From positions 1-6,958 of the forward strand of contig JAISBH010000121.1 in assembly GCA_031266295.1 (NCBI GenBank): DNA of 6,958 bases, given 5' to 3'. Position numbers and translations under genes: made by a program. A model generated the notes under the pieces. That model worked only from the letters and a program-made list of their open reading frames with translations. It made no database searches and was not told the DNA's origin. This DNA is from Oscillospiraceae bacterium. GTDB lineage: Bacteria; Bacillota; Clostridia; Christensenellales; Aristaeellaceae. Shown here one piece after another: positions 1 to 6,076 of the stretch (the first letter of the stretch is position 1; the number at the start of each line of letters is the position of its first letter).

Positions 1-1554
1 AGCGACTACGACGTTAAGGATACGACGGCCGACCAGGTCTACAAGGGCACCTCCAGCGGCGCTAACGTCAAGTCCGCCGTGCAGGCCACAAACGGTATGG
101 CGTTAATGTACAACAACGCGTATTGCTCGGTATATTACTCCTCCTCAAACGGCGGGCAGACGGAATCCAATAAGAATGCCTGGGGCGGCGCCGCTCTCCC
201 CTACTACCGCCTGCAGGACGATCCTTACGATCTAGCAAACCCTAGCGCCACGGTGCGCAAGGCGACCATCTATGCCGACTTCACTCGTAACACCGCCGCG
301 TTCCAGTCGCTCGTCAGCGGCAAGGCGGGCGGCGTGTCTCGGATCGACGCTGTGGAGACGGTGTCGCCCAAGTTCGGCTCGCCCAGCAAACTATATACTC
401 AATTGCGCCTCAATGTGACAAAGACGGATGGCTCGTCCGCTACCGTGACGCTGGATCTGTTCGGCGGCGCGGCCAGCGCGCTGGGCGTCAGCCTTTCCAA
501 TCTCAAGAACGAGCTGTTCACGGTGGAATCGGCGTCCGGCGGATTCCAGTTGATGGCGCGGCGTTACGGTCACGGAGTAGGTCTCAGCCAGTACGGCGCG
601 CAGCAGATGGCCAGTATCGGTTATGACTATCTAAACATAATGGGGTTCTACTTCCCCGGCGCTACGCTGGTCAAACACAGCTACACCGCCAGCCTGCTAA
701 ACGGCAGCGCGACCGCAGTCGTCGATAATGCCGATAACGCCACCGCCGCTTCGGCATCCAACTCTACCGCCTCCAACTCTATAGAAGCCGTCGTCGCTCT
801 GGCCGATCCGTCGTCACGGCTGAACCTACGCCAGACGCCCAGCCCAACCGCCACCGTACTCGCGAAGATCCCCAACGGCAGCTCGGTTCGCGTCCAGAGC
901 GCGGACAAGTCCGGCTGGCTGAAGGCCTCGTTTGGCAGCGCTACGGGTTACATAATGACCCAGTATGTCAAATACGCCTCGGACGGCGCGACGTCTCTGC
1001 CTAACCCCTCCGCCGCGCCCGAAGCGCAGCCAGTCGCGCAGACCGCTTCGCAGCCGAACGCCTCTACGCAGATAGTCGGTATGGGCGTCGTCACGCTTGA
1101 ATCCAAGACTGGCAACTTGAACGTGCGCAAGACGCCGTCGAACAGCGCGCAGGTGCTGACCAAGATCCCATCCGGATCACAGGTCGAGGTATACGCCGTC
1201 AGCGGCAGTTGGGCCGAGGTGCGATACAAGGGCCAGTATGGCTACGCCGCGTCTCAATACATCAAACTTGACGGTGCGGCGTTAAGCGGCGAGTCGGCGA
1301 CCGCTTCCGCTTCATCCACCGGCCCATCCGGCGGCTCGTCAGCCGCACAAAACACGCTGGCCGCTCAGGTGAACACGGACAGCGGCGAAGGCAACGTCTA
1401 CCTGCGCGCGAAGGCCAACAAGAACGCTACGATCCTGGATCGCGTGCCGCACGGCTCGCAGGTGACGGTGTTGGGCGCCGATGGTTCCTGGGCGCGCGTG
1501 ACATACAAGGGGCGAACGGGATACATACTGTCCGACTACCTGGTGTTCAATTAA
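1..1554 (+). CDS. SpoIID/LytB-domain cell-wall protein with three C-terminal SH3 domains (5' truncated)
   Basis: The frame is open from base 1 and ends at TAA 1552-1554, so the true start lies upstream; 517 residues are visible. The first ~220 are the C-terminal part of a SpoIID/LytB domain: a D-T-T-x-x-Q-V-Y-K-G segment at residues 8-17, a S-S-S-N-G-G-Q-T-E stretch (about 47-55), and the hallmark Y-G-H-G-V-G-L-S-Q-Y-G-A motif around His191. Three bacterial SH3 modules follow at about 266-325, 362-423 and 456-517, each with an N-[LV]-R start and a G-Y-[IA]-x(3-4)-Y end, joined by Ser/Ala-rich linkers. SpoIID proteins are peptidoglycan lytic transglycosylases acting in engulfment; LytB-type relatives stimulate amidases. 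SH3 domains would bind wall peptides. The catalytic Glu region known for SpoIID lies upstream of the window, so activity cannot be judged. Whether this is the sporulation SpoIID or a paralogue is unclear. The next gene begins 77 nt downstream. Confidence 0.93.
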   Translation, partial: SDYDVKDTTADQVYKGTSSGANVKSAVQATNGMALMYNNAYCSVYYSSSNGGQTESNKNAWGGAALPYYRLQDDPYDLANPSATVRKATIYADFTRNTAAFQSLVSGKAGGVSRIDAVETVSPKFGSPSKLYTQLRLNVTKTDGSSATVTLDLFGGAASALGVSLSNLKNELFTVESASGGFQLMARRYGHGVGLSQYGAQQMASIGYDYLNIMGFYFPGATLVKHSYTASLLNGSATAVVDNADNATAASASNSTASNSIEAVVALADPSSRLNLRQTPSPTATVLAKIPNGSSVRVQSADKSGWLKASFGSATGYIMTQYVKYASDGATSLPNPSAAPEAQPVAQTASQPNASTQIVGMGVVTLESKTGNLNVRKTPSNSAQVLTKIPSGSQVEVYAVSGSWAEVRYKGQYGYAASQYIKLDGAALSGESATASASSTGPSGGSSAAQNTLAAQVNTDSGEGNVYLRAKANKNATILDRVPHGSQVTVLGADGSWARVTYKGRTGYILSDYLVFN

Positions 1555-1616
1555 TGAACCATAACGCGCGAAACGGACGGACTGAACGGATGCCGCTTGG
1601 TTCGCCCCCATTCGGG

Positions 1617-1624
1617 AAGGAGGA
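1617..1624 (+). promoter_or_regulatory. Ribosome binding site that sets the start of the NlpC/P60 gene
   Basis: AAGGAGGA sits 7 nt before ATG 1632. A longer reading frame could start at ATG 1554, overlapping the previous stop codon, but it would add 26 polar residues ahead of a clear signal peptide and has no Shine-Dalgarno of its own. The 1632 start is therefore preferred. Confidence 0.88.
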
Positions 1625-1631
1625 TTCACGA

Positions 1632-2705
1632 ATGAAACGCCAACATCGCTTAATCGCTTTATTTTCGGCACTGCTGATCGCCCTATCAATCACGGCGCAC
1701 GCTCAAGCCGCCGTCACCGCCCTGCGTCCGGGAGACGAAGGCCCCGCGGTCGAGGTTCTGCAGCAGGAACTGATGCGTAAAGGTTTCTATACATATCCTC
1801 AGATAACGGGATACTACGGCGCGGAGACCGAGCTGGCCGTGCGCCAGTTCCAGCAATCGGTAAAGCTGGCGCGGGACGGCGTCGCGGGCAAGGTGACGCT
1901 GAAAACGCTGTTCGGCAAAAGCTTGGACGGCGCGCTGGGCTGGGCGGCATTGTCGACCGGCTCGCCATCGCTGGCGAAGGCCGCCAAGGAGGAGGAAACC
2001 CGTCCGGACGTAACCACGCCGCGCGCCGCCGCAAGCGCTATTCCTATTTATGGAGACAGCGGCAGTGACGACGGCGTGCTCAAGAAGGGGCAAACCGGCT
2101 CAATCGTGCTTGATGTACAGCGAACCCTGGTCGCGCTGGGATACCTGAGCAGCGCCGACGGCGAATTCGGCAGTCAAACTGAAAGCGCGGTTATGTCGTT
2201 TCAGATCGCCTCAGGGCTGTCGGCTGACGGGCAGGTCGGCCCGCGAACCCTGGCCGCGCTAAGCGCCCGCGACGCAATCACGGCGGACAACGCCCCGTCG
2301 CCCTCATTAAGCGGTCAGAGCGGGTCCCGCGCCGCGCAGGCCATCGCCATTGCCAAGCAATTCCTCGGCGCCAAGTACGTCTATGCCACCGCAGGCCCTA
2401 CGACATTCGACTGCTCGGGACTAACGCTGTACGTATTCAAGCAGCTGGGATTCACTCTGCCCCATACCACACGGTTACAATGCCAGATGGGCTCGTACGT
2501 CGGTTACGAAAATTTACAAATGGGCGACCTCGTTTTCTTTGACACCGTGCCTGGAAATGGGTTAGAATATGATCATGTTGGTATTTACATAGCTAACGGG
2601 CAGTTCATTCACGCGGCGTCCGGCAGCACAGGCAAGGTAACCATCAGTTCCCTGGCCAGCGGGTATTACAGGAACGCGTTTACAAACGCCAGGAGGCTCC
2701 TGTGA
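1632..2705 (+). CDS. Secreted NlpC/P60 cell-wall endopeptidase with two PG_binding_1 domains
   Basis: This 357-residue protein starts with a Sec signal peptide (K2-R3, hydrophobic core about 7-22, cleavage after A-Q-A at 24-26). Two peptidoglycan-binding type 1 domains follow at about 31-95 and 150-212, each with the L-x-x-G-x-x-G start and an A-V-x-x-F-Q core. The NlpC/P60 domain occupies about 234-357. Catalytic residues are visible: Cys261 in F-D-C-S-G-L, His315 in D-H-V-G-I-Y, and His327 in F-I-H-A as the third, polar position. Family members cut D-gamma-glutamyl to diamino acid bonds in stem peptides, outside the membrane. The Pro/Ala/Ser-rich segment (about 105-148) looks like a flexible linker. 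It follows the SpoIID-like gene by 77 nt and precedes the thioredoxin-fold gene by 66 nt, so co-transcription is plausible. All catalytic residues are present and I expect an active enzyme, involved in growth, spore cortex remodelling or germination. Confidence 0.95.
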   Translation: MKRQHRLIALFSALLIALSITAHAQAAVTALRPGDEGPAVEVLQQELMRKGFYTYPQITGYYGAETELAVRQFQQSVKLARDGVAGKVTLKTLFGKSLDGALGWAALSTGSPSLAKAAKEEETRPDVTTPRAAASAIPIYGDSGSDDGVLKKGQTGSIVLDVQRTLVALGYLSSADGEFGSQTESAVMSFQIASGLSADGQVGPRTLAALSARDAITADNAPSPSLSGQSGSRAAQAIAIAKQFLGAKYVYATAGPTTFDCSGLTLYVFKQLGFTLPHTTRLQCQMGSYVGYENLQMGDLVFFDTVPGNGLEYDHVGIYIANGQFIHAASGSTGKVTISSLASGYYRNAFTNARRLL

Positions 2706-2713
2706 TCTATAAT
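2690..2713 (+). promoter_or_regulatory. Palindrome plus TATAAT box before the thioredoxin-like gene (weak candidate promoter)
   Basis: CAGGAGGCTCCTG (2690-2702) is a perfect odd-length palindrome at the very end of the NlpC/P60 gene. TATAAT (2708-2713) lies 5 nt further on and would place a transcription start near 2720, about 52 nt ahead of ATG 2772. No good -35 box is found at 16-18 nt; TTTACA at 2679-2684 is 23 nt away, too far for a standard sigma-A promoter. It may be chance. Confidence 0.2.
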
Positions 2714-2758
2714 TTTGACTTGTTGGATGGATTCTACGGAAGCGATCGTTTAATCTAT

Positions 2759-2764
2759 GGAGGG
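2759..2764 (+). promoter_or_regulatory. Ribosome binding site of the thioredoxin-like gene
   Basis: GGAGGG with a 7-nt spacer to ATG 2772. The same hexamer at the same spacing precedes the glycosyltransferase-like gene on the other strand, which supports both start choices. Confidence 0.85.
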
Positions 2765-2771
2765 ATAGCAA

Positions 2772-3611
2772 ATGATTTTCGCCAAAAAGCGGCGGGCTTT
2801 ATATTGTTTACTCGCCACATTAATACTAGTGTCGATCCTCGCCACGAACACTGCGGATGCTATCGCGGAGGAACGGCCGGGATTATTTGACGCAGTCGAA
2901 ACATACGAACCAATGCCGGAAAATCCCGATATAATGTCCGTACCAGTTGACATGGCTGAAGTATACCCCGAATCAATACCCGAAAATCCCAACACAGCGT
3001 CGGCGTTTGATCCATTACCGGCAGCGGAGTCCTATGACGAACCGTCGCTAATACTACTGCCTGAAAACACCGGTTACGCAGTCGGCGCGTTTGACCAGCA
3101 GCCTCGGCAGTCCGGCGGTACGACTCGCGCGGACGTGCTGCCGTTCATGCTGAACGACGTCGCGCCCGATTTCTCACTGCAGTCAACCAATGGCGACTTC
3201 AAAACCTTAAGCGGATACCGTGGCATAAACGTCATACTCACATTCTGGACCAGTTGGAAGGAAGACTGCTTATCCTCGCTGTCCTCGTTAAGATCGGCCC
3301 AGCGCAGATTCCCGGATATCTCCATTCTAGCCGTCAACTCATTGCCCGCCGAGAACAATAACGCCGCGTGGACCGAAGAAGCCTTCATCGGACATATCAA
3401 TTGGATCAACTCATATTTCGACGAGAACGGTTTCGGCTTCTCAGCTCTGCTGGATATTAACGGGCAAGTCTCATCTGCGTTCATGACAGAACAGTTGCCC
3501 ATGACTTACTTCATCGACAAAGACGGCATAATCAGGATAACATGGCCGGGCGCGCTGACGGGCGACACGCTCAATACGCTGCTTGACATGATGGCCGCGC
3601 TGGATCGCTGA
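2772..3611 (+). CDS. Secreted thioredoxin-fold (TlpA/ResA-like) protein with a degenerate KxxC site
   Basis: This 279-residue protein starts with K5-K6-R7-R8, a hydrophobic segment (about 9-24) and an A-D-A cleavage site at 28-30, so it is exported, or possibly anchored. Residues 31-108 are an acidic, Pro-rich linker with three copies of an E-x-Y ... P-E-N motif (P-E-N at 49-51, 70-72 and 97-99). From about residue 126 a redoxin/TlpA-like fold begins (A-P-D-F-S-L). It includes an F-W-T-S-W segment, the cis-proline loop L-P-M-T-Y-F-I-D at Pro243, and D-K-D-G-I-I. In TlpA/ResA proteins the F-W-A-T-W segment leads into C-P-P-C; here that position reads K163-E-D-C166, so the nucleophilic first Cys is missing while the second remains. 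It cannot do normal dithiol exchange alone; it may work as a monothiol enzyme, a holdase or a binding protein. It ends 28 nt before a hairpin terminator. Confidence 0.88.
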   Translation: MIFAKKRRALYCLLATLILVSILATNTADAIAEERPGLFDAVETYEPMPENPDIMSVPVDMAEVYPESIPENPNTASAFDPLPAAESYDEPSLILLPENTGYAVGAFDQQPRQSGGTTRADVLPFMLNDVAPDFSLQSTNGDFKTLSGYRGINVILTFWTSWKEDCLSSLSSLRSAQRRFPDISILAVNSLPAENNNAAWTEEAFIGHINWINSYFDENGFGFSALLDINGQVSSAFMTEQLPMTYFIDKDGIIRITWPGALTGDTLNTLLDMMAALDR

Positions 3612-3639
3612 CAGAATATTACATGGTATAGTGATAGCC

Positions 3640-3668
3640 GGGCTGCCCATAGGCAGCCCTAATTTATT
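3640..3668 (+). terminator. Hairpin terminator between convergent transcription units
   Basis: GGGCTGCC (3640-3647) and GGCAGCCC (3652-3659) form a perfect 8-bp stem with a 4-nt CATA loop, followed on the + strand by an interrupted T stretch (TAATTTATT). It begins 28 nt after the stop of the rightward thioredoxin-like gene and lies 4 nt past the stop (3664) of the leftward glycosyltransferase-like gene, so it can serve both. The T tract is weak, so efficiency is uncertain; the reverse direction has no T tract at all. Confidence 0.7.
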
Positions 3669-5343
3669 CCCTCACATGCTTGAGCGCTTCGCGCACATTG
3701 GGCTGCGCACGCAGCCACCCGGCGGCGGCGTTGCCCTGAATACGCCGGTACAAATCGGCAATCATCAACGCGGCCTCGTGAATCGCGGCGGCGTCTTCCG
3801 TGTCGTCCCCGCACTGTTCGGCGGCTCCGATCAGCGACCCAACCATGGACGTCAGCATTCGATCTCGCTGTACGTAATGGTCAACGGGACTCAGCCGCGA
3901 ATAGAACTCCCGCGCCGTCTCCATCCATCTGGGCAGCAAATCACGGCAAGATTCGGTAGAAACCGACCCTTCACTCAAGCCATACAGATACAGAGACGAT
4001 GAGACATGCGCCATCCTTGATCCGTACGCAGGCCATAACGCCAGGCTGTACGCCTCGTTATCCGCGTTCAACAGGTACAGATCGTTATCCTGAATGAAAC
4101 GCTTACTCAGCAGCGTGCCCTCAGCGTCATATCGGACAGTAGCGCGCGGCTGCAATCCGTCGCCTAATTTCACTGAATCAAACAACACATCGTTTGAAAA
4201 CCGCCGCTTATGCGACTCTCCGTTCTCCATATAGCCGCACACTACCAGGTCGGCGCCCCTTATCGCAGCCGCTCTATACATCTTTTTGCAAAAATCAGGA
4301 TCCAGCTGATCGCCTCTGTTCAGGAAGGTTACATACTCGCCCTGCGCAGCGTCAATGCCATGGTTGCGTGCCTCGCCCCGACTTATACCGCTCGGCGCGT
4401 TTACGATACGGAACATCAGTGGATACGCCCGCGCATACTCATCCATGACCGCACTGTCAACAGATCCGGACAACGCGTCGCCCACCATCACGACCTCAAT
4501 CGCGCACATCGTCTGATCGTAACAGCTGTTCAATGCAAGGCGCATAAGCGATCCGTCGCTGTCTTGCTCATCCAGTGCGGTTATCACAATTGAGATCAAC
4601 ACCATATCATCGTCGGTTTCTGGCCGTAAAACGGATTCATTGCCGGATTCATAATCGGTCACATGTTCGGCGACATGCTTGGGCGCGGCGAGCGGCTCAT
4701 CTAGCGGACTCGGCGCGTCGCCTCCCATAGCGGCCACGTCATACAGCGCGCTGGCCAGCATGTCGGCGGATGACGTAATCCGCGCCTGCGATGCGGCGTC
4801 TAATGAATCGTTGAAGATTAGCGGCGGCGCGCTCGCTAGCTGGGCGTTGTTGCTTGCAGCGGACTCGCCCGTTCCTATGATGCCGCCGATCGGCTGAACG
4901 TTAGTTTTTCCTGAACCTGAGCCGCATTTCGGCGCTGCCTGGATGCACCCGCCGAACGGATCCCCCTGCGGCCGCAGGCATTCGGGTACAAGCGTACTCG
5001 TGACGCAGCACAGCGAACAGGCCAGCGGCCTGCTGATGTTCGCGACGCGACCCATCACGTCGCCTACACTGCGGTTGATGCTGGGGAAATCATTGACATC
5101 GCCGCTCTCGAGCGTACCGTCGACTATCTGCGTCTCGATGTCGGATATGCCGTTGACCGTGTGCTGCATATTGGCCAGCGACGACATCAGGTTTAGTATG
5201 GACGTCAGCATGGACGGAGATATCCCGCCGGTTTGCGTCGCGGACGCATCGGTTGACGCCGCGTTCGGTTCGTCATAGGCTTCTCTGTCAGACCAACCGC
5301 CTGAATCCAACGCCGCGTTTATCTCAAAAGGCACATTTCCCAT
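3664..5343 (-). CDS. Cys-containing N-terminal domain fused to a degenerate family 2 glycosyltransferase domain
   Basis: The protein has 559 residues starting at ATG 5343, seven codons inside the longest frame, because GGAGGG lies 7 nt upstream of it. Residues 1-246 match no family I recognise: a helical stretch (about 44-75), a Cys cluster (C109, C112, C113, C122, C133, C140) that includes F-G-G-C, and a Gly/Ser/Ala-rich linker. From residue 248 a GT-A, family 2-like domain is clear: I-S-I-V-I-T, then A-R-N-H-G-I-D-A-A-Q-G-E-Y-V-T-F-L, and later L-Y-L-Y-G-L-S-E-G-S-V-S. The key acidic motifs are altered: V-D-D-G to V287-G-D-A, D-x-D-D to N342-R-G-D345, and the E-D-x-x-F base motif to D428-N-E-A-Y. 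Catalysis by the normal route is doubtful. No signal peptide or membrane segment is seen. It is the last gene of a leftward cluster encoding two Cys-rich proteins, which suggests a partner or assembly role in the same surface structure. The GT2 fold is secure; the function is not. Confidence 0.85.
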   Translation of the reverse strand: MGNVPFEINAALDSGGWSDREAYDEPNAASTDASATQTGGISPSMLTSILNLMSSLANMQHTVNGISDIETQIVDGTLESGDVNDFPSINRSVGDVMGRVANISRPLACSLCCVTSTLVPECLRPQGDPFGGCIQAAPKCGSGSGKTNVQPIGGIIGTGESAASNNAQLASAPPLIFNDSLDAASQARITSSADMLASALYDVAAMGGDAPSPLDEPLAAPKHVAEHVTDYESGNESVLRPETDDDMVLISIVITALDEQDSDGSLMRLALNSCYDQTMCAIEVVMVGDALSGSVDSAVMDEYARAYPLMFRIVNAPSGISRGEARNHGIDAAQGEYVTFLNRGDQLDPDFCKKMYRAAAIRGADLVVCGYMENGESHKRRFSNDVLFDSVKLGDGLQPRATVRYDAEGTLLSKRFIQDNDLYLLNADNEAYSLALWPAYGSRMAHVSSSLYLYGLSEGSVSTESCRDLLPRWMETAREFYSRLSPVDHYVQRDRMLTSMVGSLIGAAEQCGDDTEDAAAIHEAALMIADLYRRIQGNAAAGWLRAQPNVREALKHVRE

Positions 5344-5350
5344 GAACAAA

Positions 5351-5356
5351 CCCTCC
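5351..5356 (-). promoter_or_regulatory. Ribosome binding site that sets the start of the glycosyltransferase-like gene
   Basis: The - strand reads GGAGGG, then a 7-nt spacer, then ATG 5343. The longer frame start at 5364 would translate through this Shine-Dalgarno (its residues 4-6 would be E-G-L) and has no site of its own. Confidence 0.82.
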
Positions 5357-5380
5357 AAACCCATCTCTGACAGTCCATAA

Positions 5381-5406
5381 TGAGGCCGCCTTGTGTGGCA
5401 GCCTCA
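5381..5406 (-). other. Intergenic RNA hairpin between the Gly/Tyr-rich and glycosyltransferase-like genes
   Basis: In the - strand transcript TGAGGCTGCC pairs with GGCGGCCTCA across a 6-nt loop (ACACAA), giving a 10-bp stem that is fully paired if one G-U wobble is allowed. On the + strand the same pair is a C/A mismatch, so the structure favours the leftward RNA. No T run follows, so it is not a textbook terminator. It may limit read-through or stabilise the upstream message, giving more structural protein than glycosyltransferase-like protein. Confidence 0.55.
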
Positions 5407-5411
5407 TCGCT

Positions 5412-5427
5412 CCAGTTAATCAACTGG
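5412..5427 (-). repeat. Short inverted repeat across the stop of the Gly/Tyr-rich gene
   Basis: CCAGTT (5412-5417) and AACTGG (5422-5427) flank a 4-nt centre that overlaps the TGA stop at 5420-5422. It lies just upstream, in transcription order, of the 10-bp intergenic hairpin. The 6-bp stem is short and could be chance. Confidence 0.35.
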
Positions 5428-6043
5428 TGTATCCCATGCTTTGCGCGGCAATATTCAGATAAGGGTTCGCGGACATGGCATAGCCCTGAGCCTGCGCACC
5501 ATACCCTGGCACGACGAAGCCGCCCTGCATATCGCCGTAACCCGCTGGGCTTCCATAACCAGCCGGGCTGCCATATCCCATTGGGCCTCCGTATCCTCCA
5601 TAACCACCGTAGCCGCCATAATCATAGCCGAACGGCGTGAATCCACCGCAACCGTATTGCCTGCCCCGGCATCCTTGCCAGAACGGGAATGACGGATACC
5701 CACCAAAGTTGCCACCCCAGCATCCGGGAGCCCCCGGATAGCCCGGATACGGGAATCCTGGGAACCAGGGGTAGTGTGGATACTGCGGCTGATTGGGATC
5801 CTTTGCCAGTTCCTCTACGATGCATCCCCTAGCGTCGGTGTTATATGACGCGTTATCGGCGCATGAGCCGTTGGCGTCCGGCGCGAGCGCGCAGTCGGGC
5901 GTTTTTTCGTTGGCAACAGTACCGGGTGGGCAGCTGCCATCGCAGCGCCGTGAGTATACGCAGCCGCCGAACACATCGCTGTAATGCATACCCGGAGGGC
6001 AGCGATGCGCGCATCCATATCCAAACCCAAATTGTTCCGCCAT
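5420..6043 (-). CDS. Cys-module and Gly/Tyr-repeat structural protein (spore-surface-like)
   Basis: I do not recognise this 207-residue protein as a named family. It has three zones. Residues 1-78 hold Cys modules: C11-x3-C15-P-P-G-x9-C28, then C34-x3-C38-P-P-G-x9-C51, then a worn copy C61-x12-C74. Residues 79-107 are Pro/aromatic-rich with no Cys (Y-P-H-Y-P-W-F-P-G-F-P-Y-P-G-Y). Residues 108-190 are Gly/Tyr-rich, with Cys at 108, 125 and 132, a G-G-Y triplet array and a G-S-P-A-G-Y tandem pair. There is no signal peptide or membrane segment. Such low-complexity, disulfide- and tyrosine-capable composition is typical of spore coat and other cross-linked outer-layer proteins, and I infer that role by composition only. 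The upstream gene shares the exact Cys module and lies 33 nt away. Start ATG 6043 follows GAGGG with a 9-nt spacer. Confidence 0.85.
   Translation of the reverse strand: MAEQFGFGYGCAHRCPPGMHYSDVFGGCVYSRRCDGSCPPGTVANEKTPDCALAPDANGSCADNASYNTDARGCIVEELAKDPNQPQYPHYPWFPGFPYPGYPGAPGCWGGNFGGYPSFPFWQGCRGRQYGCGGFTPFGYDYGGYGGYGGYGGPMGYGSPAGYGSPAGYGDMQGGFVVPGYGAQAQGYAMSANPYLNIAAQSMGYTS
5531..5617 (-). repeat. Gly/Tyr and G-S-P-A-G-Y coding repeats inside the structural gene
   Basis: Positions 5617-5585 (- strand) encode three G-G-Y units plus a final G-G, and 5578-5531 encode Y-G-S-P-A-G-Y-G-S-P-A-G-Y-G. Successive units use different codons: GGC GGC TAC, GGT GGT TAT, GGA GGA TAC. The two S-P-A-G-Y units read AGC CCG GCT GGT TAT and AGC CCA GCG GGT TAC. 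The repeat is thus kept in the protein rather than in the DNA, which points to selection on the peptide and not to recent slippage. Confidence 0.8.
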
Positions 6044-6052
6044 AATTGTTAA

Positions 6053-6060
6053 CCCTCTCC
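6053..6060 (-). promoter_or_regulatory. Ribosome binding site of the Gly/Tyr-rich gene
   Basis: The - strand reads GGAGAGGG within the 33-nt gap after the upstream gene, with GAGGG 9 nt from ATG 6043. This gap is too short for a separate promoter, so the two genes are very likely co-transcribed. Confidence 0.75.
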
Positions 6061-6076
6061 AACTGGATTGCTTATA

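Noticed and set aside
1554..1631. Upstream ATG overlapping the SpoIID-like stop (TAATG) as the start of the NlpC/P60 gene
   Set aside because: It would place 26 polar residues before the signal peptide and ignore AAGGAGGA at 1617-1624.
2702..2890. 62-codon rightward frame starting GTG in the overlap GTGA with the NlpC/P60 stop
   Set aside because: It has no ribosome binding site of its own and overlaps the first 119 bases of the thioredoxin-like gene, which has a good Shine-Dalgarno and signal peptide.
3631..5278. Several rightward open frames opposite the glycosyltransferase-like gene
   Set aside because: They lack domains and ribosome binding sites and are typical antisense shadows of GC-rich coding DNA; the leftward frame has clear GT2 motifs.
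5344..5364. Earlier ATG for the glycosyltransferase-like gene
   Set aside because: The added codons are the ribosome binding site itself (GGAGGG read as part of E-G-L); no upstream site supports it.
5531..5617. CRISPR or DNA satellite in the repetitive stretch
   Set aside because: The repeats are in frame, short and diverged at synonymous positions; no equal-length spacers exist, so they are coding repeats.
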